DNA of 64,000 bases, taken from Thauera sp. Its GTDB lineage: Bacteria > Pseudomonadota > Gammaproteobacteria > Burkholderiales > Rhodocyclaceae. The DNA lies in contig JACKMB010000009.1 in the NCBI GenBank assembly GCA_024235615.1, positions 1 through 64,000 of the forward strand. The letters are read 5' to 3'. Under the pieces are notes generated by a model. It had not been told where the DNA came from. It saw only the letters and a list, made by a program, of their open reading frames with translations, and ran no database searches. The translations under genes and the position numbers were made by a program. Positions 1 through 8,560 of the stretch are shown here, piece after piece. Numbering within the stretch: position 1 is the first letter of the stretch; the number at the start of each line of letters is the position of its first letter.

Positions 1-226
1 AGCACATTGCTGCCTGACTGCACGATCAAGCCACCGGCAGCTGAGGCCGACCAGTTGTCGTTGCAGCGACCGACCAGGGGGCGCCGAGTTCCGTATGTCA
101 TACGGGATGATCAGGGTCCCCGCTTAAGACCAGCGATCATAGAGTTGAGCACTGCGAGGGGTGGTCTCGTGGCCCCCCACGCTTACCTGCCCCTCGAGAA
201 AAGCTCGATCTTCGCTATCGATACCC
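1..226. other. Intergenic edge of the window, no convincing gene
   Basis: No reading frame here looks like protein. The one feature seen is a perfect palindrome at 91-105, CCGTATG-T-CATACGG. It shares the CCGTATG / CATACGG core with the operator-like palindrome in front of the XRE regulator at 8547-8560, so it could be a second binding site for that regulator. That link is inference from a short match. Confidence 0.4.
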
Positions 227-751
227 TTACCCCGGCAAGCCCTCCAAGCTCAACCCGATGCTGTCGAGATGAATTGGCTCGCTTCGGTCGACATCGGTGA
301 AGTGCCACTGTCGTGGCCCGCAGCGACGATACAACTCGCTGCGACCACGAGCAGGGTCGATCACCAGCAGCTCTTGCACGCTATCGATCTCTCGGTATGC
401 GTGGAGCTTGGCGCCCCTGTCGACCTTTTCCCGAAAGGGTGACAGAACCTCGATCACCAGGCCCGGGTAGGCGACGCGCTGCTCGTTGACTGGATCTCGA
501 CATAGGGTGGAGACCCAGAAATCGGGATAGAGCGTGGAGCGGTCCGTGCAGAGTGGTCTCCGATCGCGGGCAGTAAAGACCTGCTCGAGCGAGCACGCAA
601 GATGCTCGCGGAGGGCGTTCTCCAGCGCCTCGCAGATGGACTCATGGGCCTTGGACGGGCGTGGGATAGGTTGCATCAGGCCGTCGATGATCTCGTGAAC
701 GTCATCCGGCGGCTGTCGCCGGACGACGAACTCGGGGACGTTTGAAGTCAC
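227..751 (-). CDS. Uma2-family PD-(D/E)XK nuclease-like protein
   Basis: This is a Uma2 (DUF820) family protein, a restriction-nuclease-like fold often found in many copies in bacterial genomes; its physiological role is usually unknown. The family core is visible: HEIIDG near the start, the PD of YPDFWVS in the middle, then LVIEVLSP followed by a D...K pair and ELLVIDP. About 174 residues from the GTG at 751 fits the family length of roughly 180-200. No ribosome binding site is seen there, and the frame stays open upstream to a GTG at 895 that overlaps the tniQ stop, but that extension is Ser/Arg-rich and looks non-coding. It follows the transposition genes on the same strand and is probably cargo of the element. 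Confidence 0.7.
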   Translation of the reverse strand: MTSNVPEFVVRRQPPDDVHEIIDGLMQPIPRPSKAHESICEALENALREHLACSLEQVFTARDRRPLCTDRSTLYPDFWVSTLCRDPVNEQRVAYPGLVIEVLSPFREKVDRGAKLHAYREIDSVQELLVIDPARGRSELYRRCGPRQWHFTDVDRSEPIHLDSIGLSLEGLPG

Positions 752-891
752 TGACGCTGAGCATGACGAGATGCGCGTCCTTGAACTTGACCGGCTACAG
801 GGATTGCTTTCGCGACGGCGAGTGGGGCGGGTTGAGGGGATCATTGTCTTCAGACTCGAGAGTAATAGGAGGAGTGCTGCGGGTTCTGCAA

Positions 892-2739
892 TCACGTCGC
901 AACGTCTTCTGGAAGGGAAATGGTGCCTAGGATTGCCGGCCTAGCTTGCAGACATGCCCTCCTGAACAACGTCTGCCGACATCCGTCAACGTCAGGTCCG
1001 CTGATTGGCCGAATGCCTTCCTTGTCCAGGAGTGTGCGCAGGTGTTTGGGTGAGGTGCGGGCACCACGGGCAAGGTCTCGAAGCCAGACGTACGCGGTTT
1101 TGAACTCCTGAAGCTGCTGCATCGCCACGCGCTGGTTGCGACGGTGCGTCGCAGCGGTGGCTGTCTGCAGCAGGCCCTGGCGGACCAGGTGATATGCGAC
1201 CTCCTGCTTCACCGCCATTTGCTCGGCCACCTCCACGATCGAGAGGGTGTTCGACTGCTCGGTACGCCACTCATCACGCAGCTCGAGGTGGCGGTCGGCG
1301 TCGACGACAAGCGAGGGAATGACCGCAAGCCCCTTCAGTCTTCCGATGACGGGCAAGCGTCCATCAAGGATTGCGCTCAAGGTGAGGGCCAACTCTCCCT
1401 CGATGAGGCGCGTGCGACAGGCGGTGGCGAGGGAGATGACGTTCTCGGTAGCCTCAGTGGGCGAAGCGCTAGCTGCGTCGTCGAGTTGTCTCTTGAGCAC
1501 GTCGAGCCGATGGCGGTCGATTCGCCAAACGGCTTGTTCGGTTTGGTCCCGCCCCTCGAGCACGGGCAGAATGCCTGCGTGGCACAGCTCTCGAAAGCGG
1601 TCCCGGCTGAGACCGAATTCAAGCCGCACCTCGCGGGTGGTGAGGCTCGCCGTGCGCAATGACCGATATGCTTCAACCGCGTTGGGGGGGATCGAGGTGA
1701 AGCAACGCTTGCCTGCAGCGGCTACCCGGCCTGCAAGGCGTCCTGCCCGGATCAGTTTCTTGACGCTGCCTCGCGCCAAAGCAAGTTCGGCAGATGCCCG
1801 CGCGATGCCGACGCTCCTTTTGCGAAACGCAGTTGCATTCCGGTGCTTCAGGACCTGTGGGTGACACGGCGCCGTCCTTACTTCGCCCACATAGTGAGAG
1901 ATGGCTTCTCTGAGGGGGACGAACGCCGGGGCTGTGGGCAGCGCGTCCACCTTTGAGAGGAAGCGTCCAAGCGAGCGCCTCAGGGACGGTTCTCCCCTGT
2001 CGATGGTCTCCAGCGCTTTCATCAGCCCCGCCGGCCAGTCGGAGAGGATTCTGCCAGCGGTTTGCATGGCGAGCCGAACCTTGGCATGTGTGATGCATGC
2101 CATGGCTTCTGCTGATGGCGCCAAGTCTCCCAGCAAAGAGATCAGCTTGAGTCGCTGCCTATCGGACAGATCCAGCCAAACGGCCGGAAACGGTGGATTG
2201 CTGCTCTCAGTCCCCCCGAACGCATACCTCTCCGCTACGAGAAGGCTGCTGGAGGCGACCTCAGGTTCGATGGAGCAGAGCTCCATCCCACATTGGCAAC
2301 GTGTCAGGCCGCCGAGAGTCCAGCTCAGTGGTCGTGAGCACGAGGGGCAGGCGTCGATAAGTGTCGTCTGGTGGATGGCACAGGTGACGCGCCTCATGTC
2401 CTCCCAACTTGCCTCTGCGAAACCGTTCTCGGCCAGGCACCGTGGGCAGATCTGGCGAGGTGACAATCGCCAAAAGTCGGACGGCAATCGCCGTCCTCCG
2501 AGCACGCAGAGGTGCCGGGCATCGGTGTCACCCGGGATGATGCCTTCCAAGCCGGCAAGTTGAGAGGTCGACTTGCCAATGGCCGCGCTGATTGTGGCGA
2601 GCGTGCTTTGATGAAGCGCCTTTCCACTCAGGTGGCGCATCATCCAGTCCGGCCCGCTATAGCCGTTCATTAGTGCAACCCGACCGACGTAACCCCGGAG
2701 CGATTCATTTGGAATGGGATGCGGTCTTCTTGGCAGCAT
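892..2739 (-). CDS. tniQ: TniQ/TnsD-family target selection protein, long form
   Basis: TniQ/TnsD proteins choose the insertion site of Tn7-like elements by binding DNA and recruiting TnsC. The N-terminus (RRPHPIPNESLRGYVGR) is typical of the family. A zinc-binding block follows: CPRC at about 98-101, C120/H123, CPSC at 131-134 and CQC at 148-150. The remaining ~460 residues contain several helix-turn-helix-like segments (around 310-345, 366-395, 485-515 and 560-600), as expected of the TnsD type that reads a specific chromosomal site. The start lies 35 bases inside the preceding tniQ gene, which implies translational coupling. I infer that this is the protein that recognises the attachment site, possibly the end of gyrB. 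Plain TniQ is the alternative. Confidence 0.85.
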   Translation of the reverse strand: MLPRRPHPIPNESLRGYVGRVALMNGYSGPDWMMRHLSGKALHQSTLATISAAIGKSTSQLAGLEGIIPGDTDARHLCVLGGRRLPSDFWRLSPRQICPRCLAENGFAEASWEDMRRVTCAIHQTTLIDACPSCSRPLSWTLGGLTRCQCGMELCSIEPEVASSSLLVAERYAFGGTESSNPPFPAVWLDLSDRQRLKLISLLGDLAPSAEAMACITHAKVRLAMQTAGRILSDWPAGLMKALETIDRGEPSLRRSLGRFLSKVDALPTAPAFVPLREAISHYVGEVRTAPCHPQVLKHRNATAFRKRSVGIARASAELALARGSVKKLIRAGRLAGRVAAAGKRCFTSIPPNAVEAYRSLRTASLTTREVRLEFGLSRDRFRELCHAGILPVLEGRDQTEQAVWRIDRHRLDVLKRQLDDAASASPTEATENVISLATACRTRLIEGELALTLSAILDGRLPVIGRLKGLAVIPSLVVDADRHLELRDEWRTEQSNTLSIVEVAEQMAVKQEVAYHLVRQGLLQTATAATHRRNQRVAMQQLQEFKTAYVWLRDLARGARTSPKHLRTLLDKEGIRPISGPDVDGCRQTLFRRACLQARPAILGTISLPEDVAT

Positions 2740-4087
2740 GACGTAGACTCCGGTCGCGGAATGTGGCCCAAGGGTTTCTCAGTGCGGCTAGATCGTCGAG
2801 CGAGACGAGCATGCGCTGAAAAAGCGGGAGATTTGGGGGTGTGACAGCGCTTGCATACACAGGGCATTCGCCACTCAGGATTGATTCCATGACTCGCTTG
2901 AATCCGGAATAGCGATGCCGCCCGCAACCGGGCGACACCTCGGCGACGGGCACCAAATTTGCCCGGGGAGCCCAGGGCTGGATAGCCTGAGCGAGTTCGT
3001 GGATCAGTCTGGCCAAACTCTTCAGACTGGCAAACTGCATTCCTGTCCCGGGACGGTACTCGAGCAACTTGGCGTCCGCGAGCACTGTAAGTTGGCTGCG
3101 CGTGATCCCGAGGGCCTGGCACAACTGACTCACCGGGCGGTGCAGATACGCTTCAAAGTCGCCCAAGTGCGTTCGAAGGTGCGCCAACTCTTCAGCATCG
3201 CCGACGCCTGCCAGCCACTGCCAGAATGCGTCGCGCAACTGCGTCGGAGCCTCCATGCGCAACCATCGTGTTCCCATGCGAGTGAACTCGTCCATTTGCG
3301 TGAGCACCGACTCTGCGTCGAGCGTGTCGGAGCCACACGCCGAGTTCTGGAGTTCCTGCATGCAGGCCTGGAAACCTCGAGGCCAGTCTTCAAGGAAGCG
3401 ACCGACCTGTTGGGCATGAGACTGGTCGCGCTTGAGCCCAGCGGGTAAGTCCTGGCGGTAGTGATGCAGCATGAGGGCAATGCGCTCAAGGTCGGAGACC
3501 TGAAGCGCTGCGGGTACTCGCGGAGCTATTTGCGGGGTGTGGGCGATCCCGACTGCCGCCAGGATCACTTTTGACACGAGCACCTGTTGGGAGCTCGCGC
3601 ACGGTGCCTCCGCGCGCCTGTATTCAAGACCGCACCGACACTGCTCATGGTCGCGACGCCACGATAGGGGCTCGCGGCAAGCCGTGCATCGATCAATGAG
3701 TTGTAGCCCATGGTCTGGGCAGGCCGTGAACAGGCGTATAGACCAATACCATGGCGTGATGCCCTGCTCATCAAGGCATGCAGGGCAGACCTTGCGCCGC
3801 AATAGTGAGAAATGGCGGTGACCTAGCCGGTGAGCCTGGTAATGCCAACTGAACGCATCTCGGCGTACATCCTGGTTTGCTAGGCTCTGGCCGTCCTGTC
3901 CGGTGAGCTCGGCGAGTCTGCGAAGCGACACGCCGGGCAGATCCGTTCGTGCCGCGATTCCTGATGAAATGCGACGCTCCAGCAGAGTGCCGGGAATCCT
4001 GCGCAGACCATTCGCATTTGCCAGGCGGAGTGCGTAAGCGTGCGTGGTCTCGAGGGAGTGAATCTTGGGGCGCAGCGCCAGCATCAT
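2705..4087 (-). CDS. tniQ: TniQ-family transposition protein, short form
   Basis: This 460-residue protein belongs to the TniQ/TnsD family. It has a zinc-binding block with CPAC at 101-104, C123/H126 in TACPDHG, CTAC at 134-137 and CRC at 150-152. The region after the zinc block is shorter than in the neighbouring 615-residue paralogue. Two TniQ proteins in one Tn7-like element usually serve two target routes, for example a fixed chromosomal site and a second, mobile or RNA-guided route. No cas gene lies in the window to decide this. The start overlaps the end of tnsC by four bases and the stop overlaps the next tniQ, so the module is one transcription unit. Confidence 0.85.
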   Translation of the reverse strand: MMLALRPKIHSLETTHAYALRLANANGLRRIPGTLLERRISSGIAARTDLPGVSLRRLAELTGQDGQSLANQDVRRDAFSWHYQAHRLGHRHFSLLRRKVCPACLDEQGITPWYWSIRLFTACPDHGLQLIDRCTACREPLSWRRDHEQCRCGLEYRRAEAPCASSQQVLVSKVILAAVGIAHTPQIAPRVPAALQVSDLERIALMLHHYRQDLPAGLKRDQSHAQQVGRFLEDWPRGFQACMQELQNSACGSDTLDAESVLTQMDEFTRMGTRWLRMEAPTQLRDAFWQWLAGVGDAEELAHLRTHLGDFEAYLHRPVSQLCQALGITRSQLTVLADAKLLEYRPGTGMQFASLKSLARLIHELAQAIQPWAPRANLVPVAEVSPGCGRHRYSGFKRVMESILSGECPVYASAVTPPNLPLFQRMLVSLDDLAALRNPWATFRDRSLRHAAKKTASHSK

Positions 4088-5079
4088 GACTTCTTGGTCC
4101 TCTTGACGGGGTCCCTGCTCGTTCCTGCATACGGTTCGCTTGGCTTGTCCAGACGCCTGATCTTGAATCCAGAATTGAACGGATTCAAACTGCCGACCCC
4201 GCTCCGCCAGATAGCTCGCTGAAACGCTCGTTCAAATACGCTGCCTTCGATTACAGCTTGAGATTTGCGAACTGCAATCTTGAGAGCTGCAGAAAGCAGC
4301 TTCACCAAGGGGCCAATTCTCCCGTCGGACGCCACGAAAAGCTTCGTGGCAGTGTCACTGTCAAGAAGATTTGAATGGCTTAGCATTGGTATGTGGGAGC
4401 AGATCGCCTTGATGACCTTAGTGAATCGTGTCAGCGAGAGCTTATCGGTCGTCTGATCAAACAAGCTCAATTCCAAGGTGGTGCTGAATCGGCGCCGCAA
4501 TTGGACGTTACATTCGAGGATGGCTTCCGATCGGGGGAGACCGCACAAAACGAACGGGATCTCGCATTGATCGGAAAGTTCTTTGAACCAATCTGATATC
4601 TGAAGAAGGGAGTCGCCTCGCCTTCCATCGACGAAGTGGTTAGCCTCATCAAACAACAATGCTTGTGATTCACATCCCTTCGTCAAGCAGACAATTCTGC
4701 TGGTCAGCTCGACCGTTGTTTGACCGCCAACCCCCGCAAGCGGGTCGCCCAATGCGGCCAAGGTAGCCTGAGCAACCGACTTAATGGTCGGACGAGACGG
4801 AATCGATACGAGGGGACACGGTACGAGGGTGCGGTCATCCCGCTGCTGGGCCTCGGGGAAACGAGATTTAATAGCCTTGAGCAATGTTGTTTTACCAACA
4901 CCAGATTCACCGATGATCATCATTCCCACACCCTCGTTGGAATAAGGAGCGAAGGTGATGAGATCATTGAATTCATCGAGGATCTCCTGCCATCCTGTAT
5001 GTGCAACCCGAAGGTTGTGCAGCGTCTCAATCGTTTTATTGAGGCCGATTTCAGATTCGTTGGTCAGTACGCTTTCCAT
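4084..5079 (-). CDS. tnsC: TnsC-like AAA+ transposition regulator
   Basis: TnsC is the ATPase that links the target-site protein to the transposase. Counting from the ATG at 5079 (331 residues), a Walker A motif GESGVGKT lies at 57-64 and a Walker B motif LLFDEA at about 141-146, in a TniB/TnsC-type AAA+ domain; the C-terminus is basic. The frame stays open to 5130, which would overlap tnsB by 32 bases. I prefer 5079 because it lies just after the tnsB stop and an AGGAG motif precedes it, although at a longish distance of about 12 bases. It sits between tnsB and tniQ in the usual Tn7 order. Confidence 0.88.
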   Translation of the reverse strand: MESVLTNESEIGLNKTIETLHNLRVAHTGWQEILDEFNDLITFAPYSNEGVGMMIIGESGVGKTTLLKAIKSRFPEAQQRDDRTLVPCPLVSIPSRPTIKSVAQATLAALGDPLAGVGGQTTVELTSRIVCLTKGCESQALLFDEANHFVDGRRGDSLLQISDWFKELSDQCEIPFVLCGLPRSEAILECNVQLRRRFSTTLELSLFDQTTDKLSLTRFTKVIKAICSHIPMLSHSNLLDSDTATKLFVASDGRIGPLVKLLSAALKIAVRKSQAVIEGSVFERAFQRAIWRSGVGSLNPFNSGFKIRRLDKPSEPYAGTSRDPVKRTKKS

Positions 5080-5098
5080 TTTTTTAGCGCTCTCCTGA

Positions 5099-7045
5099 TT
5101 AAGCAAAGGCAGTCTCGAAGTCCATTTCATCCTCGAGCTCGTCTTCTAGGGCAAGATTCAGTGTCTTCTCGCTCCCTTGGGCCCCGTTCGTCTTGGTTTC
5201 CTTGTCCTTCATGCGCTCTCCCTTGGTGCGGTCGCGAAGTTTCTTGCTTTCGAACAACTCGCTTACCAAATTACGGAGTTCCGCCTTCGCCTCGGCAATT
5301 GACAATTCACGCTCCTCTGTGCGCGCCATCTTCTTCCGATAGGCGCGAATCCATTTGTATTGGCTTGCACTCATGCCGCGTACTGCGTCAGGGGAGACAT
5401 TCTCGACGTTGATGTACTCTTCAGACTCGGGGTCTTGAACGTGTATTTGGGTCATGTCAGCGTTATGAAATCGAACCTGAACCTCCAGATTCTCACCATA
5501 TCGGCGACGTAGATCCTGAAGCTCGCTGGATTGGTAGAGTTGATCACCATGCAGCTGGATCCCGTAATGCCAGACTCGTCGGTGTACAACCTGGCTGAGA
5601 TGGATATCCAGCTTGTCCACACAAGCGGGAAGTTCAGGAGCATGCATCTTTGACTCGCGCTGCCATCTCAAGGCGGGAGGTTCGCTAATCCCGCGGTGCA
5701 TTTGTTGGCTGTAAACGTCCAGGATCCAGCGATGGATAACCTCGTTAAGCTTTTCGAGTGTAATCAGGGCATGCTTTAGAGGGTCAAAGTCGAATCGTTG
5801 CCAATATTTTGCGAATGACGTCCCTGGTAACTTGTGGATCAGGTTGTAGTTCAGCGTTTTCAGGAAGCGCTCGATTGCGCCTTTATGAAATGGCTTTCTT
5901 TTGCCTCCAAATTCGATTCTGAATCCAAGCCCAAGCGCCGCAACCTCAAGGGCTTCAGCGTGAAACTCCAGTCCATTATCGACGACGAGCGTCTCTGGTA
6001 ATCCGTGCGCGAGCCAGGAGTTCTTGAGTGCTGGATATCGGGCTTTGAGATCGATTTTCGGAAGCACCGCATGCCGCAGGCAATGCATTACTGCCTCGAC
6101 GGAAGGCGGCGAGAAGGAGATATGAAAGCCGAGGACCATCCTGGTCCTCTTATCAATTGCGACTGTGATCCAGGGGCGCCCAAGGGGAAGATGAGCGTCT
6201 TCATCGACCACGAATATATCGAGGGGCGTGTGGTCGATTTCGACCCGTTCATTGGGGCGCGATGCTCGGATCCCTGCTTTGCTGTGGCGGAATCGACGGT
6301 TGGCTTCTTCTTCACCGTAGCGGGCTACGGCGCGCTCATACGCGTCCCGCCCGTTAATCATTCGGTATATTGTCGCCAGAGATGGGGCGACAAGCTGCTT
6401 GGTCGGCGGAAGTGAGAGGTTTTCGTTGGCGATGACTCGCAGAACCTCCAGTCGTGTTGCCTCGCCGGACTCCCTGCCTTCCAAGTAGATCTTGTCGATG
6501 CAGTGATTGACGATCTCGACGGTGCGCTCGGGCAGGCGGTGCTCGCGTCCCGTGTTGGTGCCCCAGGATTTGCGCCTTTGGCTAATAACGCCGCGCCCCG
6601 ATTCCGCGCTGCGCCGCGCCCAGCGGTACACCGAGATTGGATGAGGGGGGCAAGGGTCGCCAAGCTCTCGTGCAACCTCCACGATCAACAACCTGGTCAC
6701 CGACGAGGGGGAGCACGATTTGCAGCCGGCGTCCTGCAGTCCTTTGACATAGCCGTTGCGGCGGAGGGCCTCTCTGCGCTCTTTCTCGGGCAGATCGTCG
6801 ATGGTCGGTGCAAGCCGTTCCCGCTTCAACAAGTTGGGGTCGTAGCCCCCGGGCAGGCGAAATGAAAGCCGGCGCTCGATGTAGAGCACGGCGAGCTCGC
6901 CCTCGGAGAGCTCGACGGGGCTGAATTCCGTCGTTTCATCGGCCGCGATCAGGCACCACTTCCCTGCAGGGTTAGGTGGCACGAGCCGGAGATTCTTGTC
7001 ATCAAACTTGACCAGAGGGTTACGTAGCCAGGTGAAGCGATTCAT
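5099..7045 (-). CDS. tnsB: TnsB-like DDE transposase
   Basis: TnsB joins the 3' transposon ends to the target. The integrase-core catalytic triad is visible as D271 (VEIDHTPLD), D356 (LVVDNGLEF) and E392 (HKGAIERF), with a Mu-type C-terminal domain after it. N-terminal helix-turn-helix segments should bind the end repeats. At 648 residues it is close to Tn7 TnsB (about 700). The start overlaps the tnsA stop by four bases (ATGA), so the two subunits are probably coupled in translation. The highly charged C-terminal tail is where TnsC contacts TnsB in Tn7. Confidence 0.93.
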   Translation of the reverse strand: MNRFTWLRNPLVKFDDKNLRLVPPNPAGKWCLIAADETTEFSPVELSEGELAVLYIERRLSFRLPGGYDPNLLKRERLAPTIDDLPEKERREALRRNGYVKGLQDAGCKSCSPSSVTRLLIVEVARELGDPCPPHPISVYRWARRSAESGRGVISQRRKSWGTNTGREHRLPERTVEIVNHCIDKIYLEGRESGEATRLEVLRVIANENLSLPPTKQLVAPSLATIYRMINGRDAYERAVARYGEEEANRRFRHSKAGIRASRPNERVEIDHTPLDIFVVDEDAHLPLGRPWITVAIDKRTRMVLGFHISFSPPSVEAVMHCLRHAVLPKIDLKARYPALKNSWLAHGLPETLVVDNGLEFHAEALEVAALGLGFRIEFGGKRKPFHKGAIERFLKTLNYNLIHKLPGTSFAKYWQRFDFDPLKHALITLEKLNEVIHRWILDVYSQQMHRGISEPPALRWQRESKMHAPELPACVDKLDIHLSQVVHRRVWHYGIQLHGDQLYQSSELQDLRRRYGENLEVQVRFHNADMTQIHVQDPESEEYINVENVSPDAVRGMSASQYKWIRAYRKKMARTEERELSIAEAKAELRNLVSELFESKKLRDRTKGERMKDKETKTNGAQGSEKTLNLALEDELEDEMDFETAFA

Positions 7046-7770
7046 TTGGCAACCCCCCAGATCTCACTGCCCTCCGTGGTCCGCCATGGGAGCTCCCGTG
7101 CAATCCTGGTTGCGCGATGCGGCTCTTGCAGGACCATGGCACTACGGTCGATCGTGTGGGAAAGGAGATCGATATTGAGGTCTCCGTTCAAGACGTGCGC
7201 GGCTGCCCTCGACAAGCCGCCCAGGCGCTCCGCGACGACGTGGATCGGTAGTGGCAAGTCTGGCTCGACGGCTGATAGCTCTAATCGGTCAGGGCTTACA
7301 CGCGCGGCACCCCGCCATCTTTGGAGAATTCGGATGTTCTCCAGCAGGGGCTCGACGCGAATCCAGCGGTCGGTGATGACGTAATAGTCCAGACCCTGCG
7401 CGGCCGACCCGACTGCCCGCGCTTCGAGCACAGCAGCCATCGTCAGCGCTTGGTTGGTGTGCTTTATCTCCACATAGACATCCAGACCGTCGTCGAGCGT
7501 CAGCTTGAAGTCAGGTGTCGTTCTTCGCTGCTTGCCCTCGTGCATGTAGGTGATGCGAACAGGCTGAGCCGTGATTTTGGTGACCGATGGGCAGGCCTCG
7601 AACCGCGCGACGGCCTCCTCTTCCTGACTACTCTCGCAGCGGACGATGGCGCCTGACTTGAATGAAGGCGCCTTGCGGCGCGGCATGGGCTGCGAGCGCG
7701 TGATGGGCTGGCGCGCCATGGGCGCGCGGCGGCTAGAAGGGGCAGCAGGGGCCCCGGACGTGCAAGTCAT
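7042..7770 (-). CDS. tnsA: TnsA-like endonuclease
   Basis: TnsA cuts the 5' ends of the transposon so that it moves by cut-and-paste. The restriction-enzyme-like site can be traced: a glutamate in ESSQEEE (46-52), D87 in TPDF, and E101/K103 in VEIKHT. The C-terminal part has a winged-helix-like segment. The first ~35 residues are low-complexity and could be trimmed at M18 or M30, but a CTGGAG ribosome binding site seven bases before the 7770 ATG supports the long start. It is the first gene of the tnsA-tnsB-tnsC-tniQ-tniQ operon. The presence of TnsA separates this element from Tn5053-type elements, which lack it. Confidence 0.9.
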   Translation of the reverse strand: MTCTSGAPAAPSSRRAPMARQPITRSQPMPRRKAPSFKSGAIVRCESSQEEEAVARFEACPSVTKITAQPVRITYMHEGKQRRTTPDFKLTLDDGLDVYVEIKHTNQALTMAAVLEARAVGSAAQGLDYYVITDRWIRVEPLLENIRILQRWRGAARVSPDRLELSAVEPDLPLPIHVVAERLGGLSRAAAHVLNGDLNIDLLSHTIDRSAMVLQEPHRATRIARELPWRTTEGSEIWGVAK

Positions 7771-7794
7771 TTCAAAACTCCAGGTTGAGCGCCG

Positions 7795-7826
7795 CCCTTG
7801 AGCCGCCTATCGAGGCGGATCAAGGG
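7795..7826. promoter_or_regulatory. Long inverted repeat upstream of tnsA
   Basis: CCCTTGA (7795-7801) and CCGCCT (7803-7808) pair with AGGCGG (7813-7818) and TCAAGGG (7820-7826) around the loop ATCG, with one mismatch. The repeat is only 24 bases before the tnsA start codon. It may be an operator or an RNA hairpin in the tns leader. Confidence 0.45.
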
Positions 7827-7978
7827 GGCTGATATCGCAAGCCACAGGCGTAACAACGCCCGCGTTCAGACGTGTGCGCCGAACGTTGGTGATGGCAAGG
7901 GGAATCGGGAATTGACGGCGGGGCCCTGGAGGCGGAAACTCTTGGTGTCGAAGCAAGGGCTCTGCAAAGGGCCGATCG

Positions 7979-8010
7979 GGGCAGGCCGTCAGGTCTGCCC
8001 TTGTTTTTTA
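7979..8010 (+). terminator. Rho-independent terminator, plus strand, orphan
   Basis: GGGCAG (7979-7984) pairs with CTGCCC (7995-8000) around a ten-base loop and is followed at once by TTGTTTTTTA. The orientation fits plus-strand transcription, yet no plus-strand gene ends here. The transcript it ends would start within the tnsA-XRE gap, so a small RNA between about 7830 and 8000 is possible. Confidence 0.6.
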
Positions 8011-8069
8011 TGGCATGGGAATCTCCCTGTGTCGTGTGCGAGTGGGTGGGTTGTCCGCGAGTGCGGGGT

Positions 8070-8540
8070 TCAGTTCGTGGTCGGGAGTGCCGCCTTCTTG
8101 TTCCGCGCAGATGGGCTGGCGCTCTCCCCTGGCTCCAGTACTCGCCGCTTCAGTCTTGGAATCTCACGGTGCGGACGCTCGCGCAGATCACTTTTCAAAG
8201 CCAGCGTCGCTCGGATCAGCCCGACTTGGCTGGGATGCAGATTGTTGAGTTGCAGGCGCATCTCATTGAAGACGACGTAGATGTCTTCGGGCGCGTCTAC
8301 TTCCAATGTCATCCTCCGCTGCGAGAGTTCCAGCGCCTCTAGCAGGCAATCAGTATTTTTCTCGTCTAGATTGAGCGCGGCCTGGAGCCGTTGGACAAAC
8401 TCGGCTGCCGGCGGCCCCTTTGCGCCCACCTCCAGGGCCGAGAGATAGGTCTGCTCGTATCCGAGCAGCTCCGCCAGATCAATCTGTCGCAGGCCGTGGC
8501 GGCGTCGGGTCTCTGCAAGGAGGCGGCTGAAGGGGCTCAT
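8070..8540 (-). CDS. XRE-family transcriptional regulator
   Basis: This 156-residue protein has an N-terminal XRE/Cro helix-turn-helix (about residues 5-60: RRRHGLRQIDLAELLGYEQT...LSALEVGAKGPP). A helical region follows, and the tail is polar and probably disordered. Such regulators are frequent in mobile elements, where they repress themselves and neighbouring genes. A palindrome just before its start codon (8547-8560) is a likely autoregulatory operator. It lies between the divergent defence operon and the transposition module, on the tns strand, so it could control either one; which one is unknown. Confidence 0.82.
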   Translation of the reverse strand: MSPFSRLLAETRRRHGLRQIDLAELLGYEQTYLSALEVGAKGPPAAEFVQRLQAALNLDEKNTDCLLEALELSQRRMTLEVDAPEDIYVVFNEMRLQLNNLHPSQVGLIRATLALKSDLRERPHREIPRLKRRVLEPGESASPSARNKKAALPTTN

Positions 8541-8546
8541 TAACTC

Positions 8547-8560
8547 TACCCGTATGGGTA
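8547..8560. promoter_or_regulatory. Operator-like palindrome before the XRE gene
   Basis: TACCC (8547-8551) and GGGTA (8556-8560) form a perfect inverted repeat with a four-base spacer, starting six bases upstream of the XRE start codon. The size and place fit the operator of an autoregulated Cro/CI-type repressor. Confidence 0.6.
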
